From Bacteroidales bacterium Bact_23 (lineage in GTDB: Bacteria; Bacteroidota; Bacteroidia; Bacteroidales; Lentimicrobiaceae): DNA of 11,879 bases. The stretch spans positions 1 to 11,879 of the forward strand of contig LUZO01000069.1 of assembly GCA_001603685.1 (NCBI GenBank), read 5' to 3'. The notes beneath the pieces were generated by a model. It was not told where the DNA came from and searched no databases. It was given only the letters and a program-made list of their open reading frames with translations. This document shows, piece after piece, positions 1 to 8,200 of the stretch; position 1 is the stretch's first letter, and every line of letters begins with the position of its first letter. Position numbers and translations under genes: made by a program.

Positions 1-29
1 GTGGGCTCGGAGATGTGTATAAGAGACAG
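1..29 (+). other. Illumina Nextera transposase adapter remnant (sequencing artefact)
   Basis: Positions 11-29 are exactly the 19-base Tn5 mosaic end used in Nextera tagmentation (AGATGTGTATAAGAGACAG). Positions 1-10 (GTGGGCTCGG) are exactly the bases preceding it in the standard read-2 adapter. This is library-preparation sequence, not genome. It implies that base 1 is a contig end and that real sequence begins at about base 30. It should be trimmed. Confidence 0.97.
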
Positions 30-148
30 AAACAGAAGCCCTCAAAAGCCAATACCAACAAAGCTTGCAGGAGTTAGAGAATCTGTATGGCAGTTTGAGC
101 CAGAGGGCGTTTAAGGGGGAGTTGGGTGTAAAACAATTAGCAACCTAA
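30..148 (+). CDS. hsdS: Type I restriction-modification specificity subunit (HsdS), C-terminal fragment
   Basis: Reading from base 32, the frame encodes 38 residues ending at TAA 146-148: TEALKSQYQQSLQELENLYG followed by SLSQRAFKGELGVKQLAT. The run L-E-N-L-Y-x-S-L-x-Q-R-A-F-x-G-E-L is the typical end of the second conserved helical region of HsdS, just after the long coiled-coil spacer helix. HsdS supplies DNA target recognition for the HsdR/HsdM restriction and methylation complex in the cytoplasm. Only the tail is present because the sequence starts with adapter; the adapter places a stop in this frame, so nothing upstream is recoverable. No hsdM or hsdR is visible here; they would lie to the left or elsewhere. 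The identification rests on a short but characteristic motif. Confidence 0.85.
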
Positions 149-241
149 TGGATATAAAGAGAACATAAAAAAGAGATCGGAAGCTAACCATACTGCCAAC
201 CGTTAATAAGCGGACGGGCAAAATAACCGCATAATTTGTTC

Positions 242-262
242 CTCTATTTTCCCAAAATAGAG
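242..262. promoter_or_regulatory. Perfect 9-bp inverted repeat upstream of the M49 peptidase
   Basis: CTCTATTTT (242-250) and AAAATAGAG (254-262) are exact reverse complements around a CCC loop. The dyad is AT-rich and has no T-run on either side, so it is a poor intrinsic terminator for hsdS. It lies immediately before TAATTTAG (263-270), which differs from the Bacteroidota -7 consensus TAnnTTTG at one base, and just after TTTG (235-238). The gap between these two elements (24 nt) is longer than usual. It could be an operator or a weak terminator; the role is not established. Confidence 0.5.
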
Positions 263-309
263 TAATTTAGCCCCGTTTTAAGATATTAACCCTTCAAAGC
301 AAAATCAAT

Positions 310-2007
310 ATGTTTCAAAGATTTTTAACCGTTGCAGCAATGGCCGGTATGGTGGTTTTTGCTGCCGGATGCGGTCAGAAAGTAAAAACTGAAGAAGAAG
401 TGGAGAATTCAAATCCCGGTATTATTCCGGCAGTGGAATCGCTTGTTCCGGATGCCGGAACCGATGTAGCCCAGCGCCTTGCGATCTTTACTCCGGTAAA
501 GCTCACCGCCGACATCAGCCATCTTTCGGAGAAGGAAAAGCAGATATTGCCGCTGCTGTTTGATGCTGCCTCAATTATGAACGAAATTTTCTGGCAGCAG
601 GCCATTGGCGATAAGGAGGCATTTCTCGGCCGCATCAGCGACGATGCAACCCGCCGTTTTGCCGAAATCAACTACGGCCCGTGGGACAGGCTGAACGGAA
701 ACAAGCCGTTTATCGGCGGAATCGGAGCCAAACCGCTTGGTGCCAACTTCTATCCGGTGGATATGACTGCTGAGGAGTTCGAAAACCTGCAGGACCCCGA
801 CAAATCGAGCCTCTACACCCTGATCCGCCGCAATGTGGACGGATCGCTCCGCGTAGTGTGGTATCACGAAGCCTATGCCTCGAAGGTGAAACAGGCAGCC
901 GGTCTGCTGAAACAGGCAGCCGGACTTGCCGAAGATGCCGGCCTGAAGAGATACCTTGAACTGCGTGCCGAAGCGCTGCTTACCGACAAATATCAGGAGA
1001 GTGACTTCGCATGGATGGAAATGAAATCCTCAAACATCGACTTTGTCATCGGCCCCATCGAAAACTACGAAGATGCCCTTTACGGAAGAAAAGCCGCTCA
1101 GGAGTCGTTCATCCTCATCAAGGATGTGGAGTGGAGCCAGCGCCTGGCCAGGTTTGCCTCACTGCTGCCCGAACTGCAGAAGGGGCTGCCCGTTGACCAG
1201 AAGTATAAAAACGAGGTTCCCGGTTCGGATGCCGACCTGAATGCCTACGATGTGATTTACTATGCCGGCGATTGCAATGCAGGCAGCAAAACCATCGCCA
1301 TCAATCTGCCCAACGACGAGCAGGTACAACTGGAAAAGGGATCACGCAAACTGCAGCTCAAAAATGCCATGAAAGCTAAATTCGACGGCATTCTGGTTCC
1401 CATCAGCGATGTGCTGATTCATGAATCGCAGCGCAGGTACATCAAGTTCGATGCATTCTTTTCGAACACCATGTTCCACGAAGTGGCTCACGGCCTTGGC
1501 ATTAAAAACACCCTCGATGGCAAGGGCACCGTGCGTGAGGCGCTGAAGGAGCAGTATTCAGCTCTTGAGGAAGGCAAAGCCGATATCCTTGGCCTCTACA
1601 TGGTTACCAAACTATACGAAATGGGTGAACTCACCGACGGCGAGGTGATGGACAACTATGTAACCTTTATGGCCGGCATTTTCCGTTCGGTACGCTTTGG
1701 CGCCGCCAGTGCCCACGGAAAGGCAAATATGCTCACCTTCAACTACTTCAGCGAGCACGGCGCATTCACCCATCAGGACGACGGCACCTATATGGTAAGC
1801 TTCGACAAGATGAAGCTTGCCGTTGAAGGCCTCGGCGGATTGATTCTGACGCTGCAGGGCGATGGAAATTACGATGGTGTGAAGGAGCTGATCCGCACCA
1901 AATCGGTAATTCCCGAACAACTGCAGCATGACCTCGACAGGCTGAAAAGCGCCGGAATCCCCGTTGACATCGTATTCGAGCAGGGTAAAAGCGTAATGGG
2001 CCTGTAA
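310..2007 (+). CDS. M49-family (dipeptidyl peptidase III-like) zinc metallopeptidase, lipoprotein
   Basis: The 565-residue product starts with a lipoprotein signal: a hydrophobic stretch ending in F-A-A-G-C with the lipidated cysteine at residue 21, so it should be anchored on the periplasmic side of a membrane or on the surface. Zinc-site motifs are H390-E-V-A-H394 and E420-E-G-K-A-D425. The second fits the M49 signature EExR/K-A-E/D; H390, H394 and E421 are the predicted zinc ligands and E391 the catalytic base. The preceding region contains YAGDCNAGSKTIAINLPNDE, also typical of this family. M49 enzymes remove N-terminal dipeptides from short peptides. Classical DPP III has a hexapeptide HExxGH, whereas this protein has the shorter HExxH form. 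It is shorter than classical DPP III of about 700 residues. Such proteins are often annotated only as Zn-dependent hydrolases, so true dipeptidase activity is inferred. The next gene is another dipeptidyl peptidase, 141 bp downstream. Confidence 0.82.
   Translation: MFQRFLTVAAMAGMVVFAAGCGQKVKTEEEVENSNPGIIPAVESLVPDAGTDVAQRLAIFTPVKLTADISHLSEKEKQILPLLFDAASIMNEIFWQQAIGDKEAFLGRISDDATRRFAEINYGPWDRLNGNKPFIGGIGAKPLGANFYPVDMTAEEFENLQDPDKSSLYTLIRRNVDGSLRVVWYHEAYASKVKQAAGLLKQAAGLAEDAGLKRYLELRAEALLTDKYQESDFAWMEMKSSNIDFVIGPIENYEDALYGRKAAQESFILIKDVEWSQRLARFASLLPELQKGLPVDQKYKNEVPGSDADLNAYDVIYYAGDCNAGSKTIAINLPNDEQVQLEKGSRKLQLKNAMKAKFDGILVPISDVLIHESQRRYIKFDAFFSNTMFHEVAHGLGIKNTLDGKGTVREALKEQYSALEEGKADILGLYMVTKLYEMGELTDGEVMDNYVTFMAGIFRSVRFGAASAHGKANMLTFNYFSEHGAFTHQDDGTYMVSFDKMKLAVEGLGGLILTLQGDGNYDGVKELIRTKSVIPEQLQHDLDRLKSAGIPVDIVFEQGKSVMGL
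887..923 (+). repeat. Short in-frame direct repeat in the M49 gene (2 x 7 residues)
   Basis: The 16-mer TGAAACAGGCAGCCGG occurs at 887-902 and 908-923, a period of 21 bp. It encodes KQAAGLL then KQAAGLA (residues 194-207) in a predicted alpha helix. The period is in frame, so gain or loss of a copy would not break the gene. Confidence 0.75.
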
Positions 2008-2028
2008 AGCAAGGAACCTGCTGATGAG

Positions 2029-2054
2029 CTGCCGGCGGCCCAAACCGCCAGCAG
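2029..2054 (+). terminator. Possible weak terminator hairpin after the M49 gene
   Basis: CTGCCGGCGG (2029-2038) can pair with CCGCCAGCAG (2045-2054) around a CCCAAA loop, with one internal C/A mismatch. It starts 22 bases after the stop codon. The following bases (TTCTGCTTC) are T-rich but contain no uninterrupted T-tract, so termination may be partial and the S46 gene could still be read through from upstream. Confidence 0.4.
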
Positions 2055-2148
2055 TTCTGCTTCAGCTTCATCCCAAACGGCTTGCACGATTCAAAAAGAC
2101 ATTTAAAAACCTAATATTCAATCTAATAACTACACTAAAACTCTGTTT

Positions 2149-4323
2149 ATGAGAAAATTTCTATTAACTCTGATGCTTGTTGCAGCCCTTAGCCCGGTGC
2201 TGCGCTCAGAAAATCCGCCTGATGAAGGCATGTGGCTGCCTATGTTTGTTGAGAGGCTCAACTATGTGGATATGCAGAAAATGGGCCTTAAACTTTCGCC
2301 GCAGGAGATATATGACATCAACAATGCGAGCCTGAAGGATGCCATTGTAAGCCTTGGCGGCGGATTCTGCACCGCAGAGGTTGTATCGCCCAACGGACTG
2401 CTTTTCACCAACCATCACTGCGCTTATGATGTGATTCAGAAGCACAGTTCCATTAACCACGACTATCTTACCGACGGATTCTGGGCAGCCAGCTATGCCG
2501 AGGAGCTTCCCAACGAAGGGCTTACCGCCTCATTCCTCGTAAAGATGGACGATGTAACAAAGGTTGTACTCGAGAAAGTGACCCCCGAAATGAGCGAGGG
2601 TGAGCGCAACGGCATCATTTCGAAAGCCATTGAAGCGCTGAAGGAAGAGGCTTCGGAAAATGGCCGTTATGAGGTTTCCGTAAAGGGATTCTTCAACGGA
2701 AATGAGTTCTACCGCTTTGTGTATGAGGTATATAAGGATGTCCGCCTGGTAGGTGCACCTCCTTCAGCCATTGGAAAGTTCGGTGGCGACACCGACAACT
2801 GGATGTGGCCCCGCCATACCGGCGACTTCAGCATCCTGCGCATCTACTCCGGCCCCGACGGAAAACCGGCCGAGTATTCAAAGGACAATATTCCCCTGAA
2901 ACCCAAGCATTTCCTTACCATCTCCCTCGATGGCGTTGAAAAAGGCGATTACGCCATGATCTGGGGATTTCCCGGCACCACCGACCGTTACCGCACCTCA
3001 CACGGCATCGAAATTACGCTTAACGACATCAACCCCGCAATCGTTAAGGTGGGCGGACGCATACTGGACATTATGAAAGCCGATATGGATCAGAGCGATG
3101 AAGTCAGGATTAAATATGCATCACACTACGCCGGACTGGCAAACCTATGGAAGAACAAACTCGGCGAAAGCCGCGGCCTGAAACGCCTGAATGTCTATGA
3201 CCAGAAAAAAGCCATTGAAGACCACTTCACCGCATGGGTAAATGCCGATGAGCAGCGGAAAGAGCTGTACGGCAATGTGCTTCAGGATATGGCCGATGTG
3301 GCTGAACGGTGGGAAGAGCTCGGTTACAACAAGAAACTCTGGACATTCCAGATTTCGTTGTATGGCTCGCAAATGATGCAATTCCCCCTGCAGACCCAGG
3401 GCATCATCAACATTCTGAAAAGCGGCCTGAAGGGCGATGAACTGAAAGAGGCGCTGGCACCCTTCTACGAAATGGGAGAAGAGCAGTTTAAGGACTACAA
3501 CGCCCCGACTGAGGAGAAGCTCTTTGCCGCCATCCTTGAAATCTACCGTCAGGATATTCCGGCAAGCGAACTGCCCGACATCTTCAACCTGATCGACAAA
3601 AAGTATAAAGGCGATGTAAACCTGTTTGCCCGCAAGGTGTTTGAAACATCGGTGCTCACCTCGCCCGAAAACTACTATGCTTTCCTTGAGAAACCCAGCA
3701 TCAAGGTTTTTGAGAAAGACCTCGCCTACAAAACGGTAAACTCGTTCTACAATGCATTTATGACTCAAATGATGGCCGCCGGTCCGCTGAACGACAAGCT
3801 GAAACGGGCACAGCGCCTCTTTGTTGACGGACTGAGGAAGGCTAATCCCGAAAAGGTCTATTATCCGGATGCCAACTCAACCATGCGCGTAACCTACGGC
3901 CAGGTGCTGGATTACTATCCCGCCGACGCCATCCATTATGATTACATCACTTACGGAGAGGGCATTCTTGAAAAGGAAGACCCGACCAACGATGAATTCA
4001 TCGTTCCGGCAAAACTGAAGGAACTGCTCTTGAAAAAAGATTATGGCAAGTGGGCCGACAAGAACGGCAGACTTCCGGTTAACTTCCTGAGCAACAACGA
4101 TATTACCGGCGGCAACTCAGGCAGCCCGATCCTGAATGGCAAAGGCGAACTCATCGGCCTGGCATTCGACGGAAACTGGGAAGCCATGAGTAGCAACATC
4201 GCATTTGAACCCGATCTGCAGCGCACCATCAATGTGGATGTCCGCTATGTCCTTTTTGTCATGGACAAATATGCCGGTGCCGAGAACCTGCTGAAAGAGC
4301 TGAAATTCTCAAAAAGCAGATAA
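2149..4323 (+). CDS. S46-family serine dipeptidyl peptidase, DPP7 type
   Basis: The 724-residue product matches the usual S46 length of about 710-720. Residues 1-20 are a Sec signal peptide, so the enzyme acts in the periplasm. The chymotrypsin-like triad can be placed by motif: H90 in T-N-H-H-C, D226 in H-T-G-D-F-S, and S657 in G-G-N-S-G-S-P. S46 enzymes release N-terminal dipeptides from peptides. In this family the residue 18 positions after the catalytic serine separates DPP11 (Arg, acidic P1) from DPP7 (Gly, broad hydrophobic P1). Here it is G675 in F-D-G-N-W-E, suggesting DPP7-like specificity; this rests on recalled family knowledge. The family is characteristic of Bacteroidota such as Porphyromonas. 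The coding region ends in tandem TAA stops followed by a strong terminator. No obvious Shine-Dalgarno precedes the ATG, which is normal in this phylum. Its position after the M49 peptidase suggests joint peptide processing. Confidence 0.93.
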   Translation: MRKFLLTLMLVAALSPVLRSENPPDEGMWLPMFVERLNYVDMQKMGLKLSPQEIYDINNASLKDAIVSLGGGFCTAEVVSPNGLLFTNHHCAYDVIQKHSSINHDYLTDGFWAASYAEELPNEGLTASFLVKMDDVTKVVLEKVTPEMSEGERNGIISKAIEALKEEASENGRYEVSVKGFFNGNEFYRFVYEVYKDVRLVGAPPSAIGKFGGDTDNWMWPRHTGDFSILRIYSGPDGKPAEYSKDNIPLKPKHFLTISLDGVEKGDYAMIWGFPGTTDRYRTSHGIEITLNDINPAIVKVGGRILDIMKADMDQSDEVRIKYASHYAGLANLWKNKLGESRGLKRLNVYDQKKAIEDHFTAWVNADEQRKELYGNVLQDMADVAERWEELGYNKKLWTFQISLYGSQMMQFPLQTQGIINILKSGLKGDELKEALAPFYEMGEEQFKDYNAPTEEKLFAAILEIYRQDIPASELPDIFNLIDKKYKGDVNLFARKVFETSVLTSPENYYAFLEKPSIKVFEKDLAYKTVNSFYNAFMTQMMAAGPLNDKLKRAQRLFVDGLRKANPEKVYYPDANSTMRVTYGQVLDYYPADAIHYDYITYGEGILEKEDPTNDEFIVPAKLKELLLKKDYGKWADKNGRLPVNFLSNNDITGGNSGSPILNGKGELIGLAFDGNWEAMSSNIAFEPDLQRTINVDVRYVLFVMDKYAGAENLLKELKFSKSR

Positions 4324-4344
4324 TAATCCGCACTGAAAAAAGAT

Positions 4345-4380
4345 AAAATCCGGGGGTAAATCAGCCTCCGGATTTTTTTT
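4345..4380 (+). terminator. Strong intrinsic terminator after the S46 peptidase
   Basis: AAATCCGGGGG (4346-4356) pairs with CCTCCGGATTT (4365-4375) over 11 bp with one G-U wobble and an 8-base loop. Uninterrupted T residues run to 4380, and A4345 can extend the stem with T4376. It lies 22 bases past the stop codon and closes the two-peptidase unit. Confidence 0.9.
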
Positions 4381-4539
4381 GGTAAACCTGTTCGGGATGT
4401 AACCATCGGTATAACTTTCAATGTATCCGGAGCCGCTGACCATTGCGGTTAAGTAAATATTCCCGCCGCATTTATTTGCCGGATGGGAACATTCCTGCCT
4501 TTGGTTTGTTTGACTAGTCATTAACTGAAAATTGAAAAT

Positions 4540-5124
4540 ATGAAAAAACTGATTCTTTTAATTTTTACGGTATTTGCAGTAAGTGCCTATGCCCAGCCTG
4601 ACAATGCCGGGAAGATTGATATTTATGCCGGATACGGACTTGGAACTGCCCAGGATATTATCTTTATTCACAGTACGATGTGGACCGGAGTGCTGGTCAG
4701 CGATTTGCATGAAGATGTGGTGGATGTAAACGGATTCGGATCCGTTTTTGCCGGCTTTGATTATTACAACAGCGAGAGGATATCGTTTGGTGCGCAGTTA
4801 AACTATGCATCCTATGAGGCAATTTATAAAGCGAAATCCGAATCGGAGCAGCAGATTAAGATTGCAACGAAATTTTATACGCCTATGCTTCGCGGAAAGG
4901 TGAACTGGATCAACGGCTCGCTGCTTCAGCTGTACACCACTGTAGCTGCGGGCGCCACTTTCATGCAAGGCTCCGCTGATAATGGTAATAAAGATACGCA
5001 GGCGGCATTTGCCTTTCATGTGTCGCCCGTGGGTGTCCGGCTGGGAAATACATTCTCGGTATTTGCCGAAGCCGGATTTGGTTTTCAGGGACTGCTCTCA
5101 GCCGGAGCGGCCATTAAATTTTAG
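4540..5124 (+). CDS. Small outer-membrane beta-barrel protein
   Basis: The 194-residue protein has a clear signal peptide (MKKLILLIFTVFAVSAYA, cleavage before Q19). The mature part of about 175 residues is made of alternating hydrophobic/polar stretches rich in Gly, Tyr and Phe, such as IDIYAGYGLGTAQ, SVFAGFDYY, ISFGAQLNYASY and SVFAEAGFGFQG. It ends in A-A-I-K-F, with the terminal aromatic residue expected for BAM-dependent barrel insertion. The size fits an eight-stranded barrel of the OmpW/OmpX/OmpA-barrel class, but I cannot assign a named subfamily or a ligand. It is framed by terminators on both sides, so it is probably expressed alone. No SD is visible; the 5' leader is A-rich (GAAAATTGAAAAT). 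Function is unknown; a structural or small-solute porin role is possible. Confidence 0.75.
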   Translation: MKKLILLIFTVFAVSAYAQPDNAGKIDIYAGYGLGTAQDIIFIHSTMWTGVLVSDLHEDVVDVNGFGSVFAGFDYYNSERISFGAQLNYASYEAIYKAKSESEQQIKIATKFYTPMLRGKVNWINGSLLQLYTTVAAGATFMQGSADNGNKDTQAAFAFHVSPVGVRLGNTFSVFAEAGFGFQGLLSAGAAIKF

Positions 5125-5160
5125 GATATTTCACCCTGTTGAATCAACGGAGTGACCGGT

Positions 5161-5198
5161 AAAGCAGCCATATCAGACGATGTGGCTGTTTTGTTTTT
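5161..5198 (+). terminator. Strong intrinsic terminator after the beta-barrel gene
   Basis: CAGCCATATC (5165-5174) pairs with GATGTGGCTG (5179-5188), 10 bp with one wobble, closed by an AGAC loop. The AAAG before the stem can also pair with the T-tract after it. The tail is TTTTGTTTTT (5189-5198). It lies about 37 bases after the stop codon and separates the barrel gene from the sialidase. Confidence 0.9.
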
Positions 5199-5245
5199 CT
5201 GACGGATGACAATGCGCAGAATGCCCTTTTCAGCTTAAAATCCAC

Positions 5246-5253
5246 TATATTTG
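5246..5253 (+). promoter_or_regulatory. Bacteroidota-type promoter -7 box for the sialidase gene
   Basis: TATATTTG matches TAnnTTTG exactly. It sits 21 bases before the sialidase ATG and directly downstream of the previous gene's terminator, as expected for a new transcription unit. A clear TTTG -33 element is not visible at the usual distance; only a CCTTTT tract (5225-5230) is there. The leader would be about 15 nt long. Confidence 0.7.
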
Positions 5254-5274
5254 TTTCAGCCCAAATTCAGATTC

Positions 5275-8200
5275 ATGAAAAAGACATTTTTACTCTTTAT
5301 CATTTTCCTTTCGGGAATTGGCCTGCTCTGGTCCCAGACGGGCAATTACCTTGAGTTTAATGGCTACGATCAGTATATGACCATCGCAAATCACGATGAC
5401 TTCAACATTGCGGCATCCGAGAGTTTTACCGTTTCGTTGTGGATCAGCATCACCGAGCTGATACCCGGAAGCAACCAGCGGTTTATCGCAAAGCGGAGCA
5501 TCAGCACCACCCTGCCAAACAAATCGGGCTGGGAACTTTGGGGTGGCAATTCCGGGCTTCAGTTTGCAGCGGTCAATACGCCAAATTCCGCCAACAACCA
5601 CAACAACTCCATGAGTGTGTGGGCCGATTATACCGGTACCGCCGGTACCTGGACGCATCTGGCTTTTGTGGTTGACCGCGGGGCAAAGAAGATGTTTTTG
5701 TATGTAAACGGTGAGAAAACCAACGAGTCGGTGACCAATATCACCAGCTGGGCGGCAAACAATCCTTACGACCTGTTTGTCGGCGCCGGAATTACCGGAA
5801 CCCATCCGGTTGCCGATCCGAATAACTATTTCAAGGGGAAGATTGATGATCTGCGGATATATAAACGGGCGTTGTCCGACGCCGAAATTGCGGAAGATAT
5901 GCTGACAGCGGTTTCAGCCTCCGCCGATGGCCTGGTTGCCGGATACGATTTCGAAGATATTTCGGGCGAAACCGTTGCCGATGTTACCGGAAACCATCCG
6001 GGAGTTCTGCATAACTTCCCGCAGCCGGGTGCAGTAACCATAACCACGGCAACTGTAATTCAGGACAGAAACTATAGCGGGCGCGGCAACAAAAATGAGG
6101 TGATTCTGAATGCTGTTTTTCAGACGGAAGGTACCGATGCCAAAGCCATCGAAAACATACGGTTTTCCATGGACGGAACATCGTCGCTCGCATCGGTTGA
6201 TAGCATCAAAATTTATTCAACGGGTAACATCAGCAAATTCGATCCGCGGAATCCCGGAGGTGTGCTGCTGGGTGCGGCATTGCCGGCTGAGGGTGAGATG
6301 GTGGTGAACACCTTCGGTTATCTTGTCAGCGGGAGCAACCACCTCTGGCTCACTTACGATGTTTCGGAATCGGCAGCCGAAGGCGATTTGCTGGATGCAA
6401 GCCTGATTTCAATCACAACGGAAAACGAAACATATGAATTTACCGCTGGCAATCCCGATGGCAGCCGCGAAGTACTGCTCAGGCGAACCCTGGTTCTGGC
6501 GCCCGGGGACTACGGCTCCGTAAGTTATCGCATTCCCGCCGTCATCACCGCTGACGACGGCTCACTTGTAACCTTTTCGGACAAAAGAAAATTCGGCCCC
6601 GGCGATCTGCCCGAGGACATTGATATTGTGTGCCGCCGCAGTACCGATGGCGGAATAAGCTGGTCGGAGCCCATGACCATCGCAGAGGGTACCGGCTTCA
6701 ACCACGGATATGGCGATGCCTGCCTGCTCAAAACAAACAGCGGCAGGCTGATTTCCCTGTTTATCGGACAGGGCAGCCTTTGGAATTCCACTGCTGCCAA
6801 TCCGATGCGCAGCTACATGGTTGCCAGCGACGACCACGGCATTACCTGGAGCGAGCCGGTGGATATTACCTCTCAGATATATGGCGCCGGATGCCCTGAT
6901 CCCGTTCGCAGTAAATGGCAGGCATCGTTTTTTGGTTCAGGCCGCGGGCTGACCCTTCGCGACGGCCGCCTGATGGTGGCAATTGCCGTGCGCGAGGTGC
7001 CCTCCAACAGCATTCTGAACAATTACATCGTCTATTCCGATGATGAAGGGGAGACCTGGAATGTCTCATCGCGTGCAATGCAGCAGGGCGATGAAGCCAA
7101 GGTAACCGAACTGAACGACGGAACCATATTGCTGAGCAGCCGCACCAACGGTTACCGGATGTGGGCCAAATCGGAGGACAGGGGCATTACCTGGGGTGAG
7201 AAAAATTTCTGGACTGATGTTTGGGGAAATGCCTGCAACGGCGATATGATGCGGTACACCTCAACCATCGACGGATATGAGAAGAACCGCCTGTTGCACA
7301 CTCTGCCCAATGATATGTCCCGTATCAGGGTATCCATGTGGATCAGTTACGATGAGGGCACTTCGTGGCCGGTAAAGAAAGTGCTGTGCGAAGGCGCTTC
7401 GGCCTATTCATCCATTACCATCCTGCCCGACGGAACCATTGGCGTATATCTGGAAGAAGATGAAACGGTGCCGTACAAAATGTATTTTCTAAACTTTTCG
7501 CTCGACTGGCTTACCGACGGGGCCGATAAATACATGGAACCCGGCGCACCGGTAGCGGAACCGCCGTTGTTTTCGCTGCCGCCCGGACGATACGCCCCGC
7601 CTCAGACGGTTGAAATTACCTCTGCCACCGAAAATGCGGAGATCCAATATACCCTGGATGGCTCAACCCCGGGCAGAAATTCGTCTCTTTACACCGGAGC
7701 GCTGATTCTGAACGAGTCGTGTACCCTGAAAGCCGTCGCCCTGAAGGAGGGAATGGCAAACAGTGTGGTTTCTTCGGTTGATTACATCATCGGTTATGTG
7801 ATTCCCGGACAGCTTCGTCCGGTTGCCGACGACAGGTACCTGACCGCGGCTTTGACCGAAGGAGGCATCACGAATATCGGTTATGTGGCTACTGCTGCAC
7901 CGGAATCGCATTACATCCGGCACACCGAAACCATTGCCACTGCAGTAAAAGGCGATACCCTGATGCTGAATCTGACTGCACTGCCCGGCCAGGAAGATGG
8001 TTTGCAGTGGTGCCAGGCGATTATTCTGGCGGATTGGAACCGCGATTTCGATTTTGAAGATGAAGGGGAGAGGATTGCCATTGTCGGACAGAGGAAAGCG
8101 AACAACAGCGCTACGGTGCTGAATATCAGCCGGGAAATGGTAATCCCGCTGACCGCCGTTCCCGGGTTTACCCGGCTGAGGGTGGTTTACACCGATGGTT

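Noticed and set aside
173..182. AGATCGGAAG resembles the start of the Illumina TruSeq adapter
   Set aside because: The match stops after 10 bases (CTA follows instead of AGC) and ordinary genomic sequence continues on both sides, so chance is the better explanation.
1612..2087. Overlapping minus-strand frames over the end of the M49 gene
   Set aside because: They are antisense to the conserved M49 C-terminal region and show no signal peptide, motif or promoter.
3145..3768. 207-codon open frame on the minus strand inside the S46 gene
   Set aside because: It lies wholly within a well-supported coding gene, shows no recognisable motif and is an antisense shadow.
4381..4539. Promoter for the beta-barrel gene
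   Set aside because: Several TTTG strings occur (for example 4500-4511), but no TAnnTTTG box at a proper distance could be identified, so I did not annotate one.
5251..5274. Upstream TTG start extending the sialidase by eight residues
   Set aside because: The TTG overlaps the TATATTTG promoter box, and the signal peptide begins naturally at ATG 5275.
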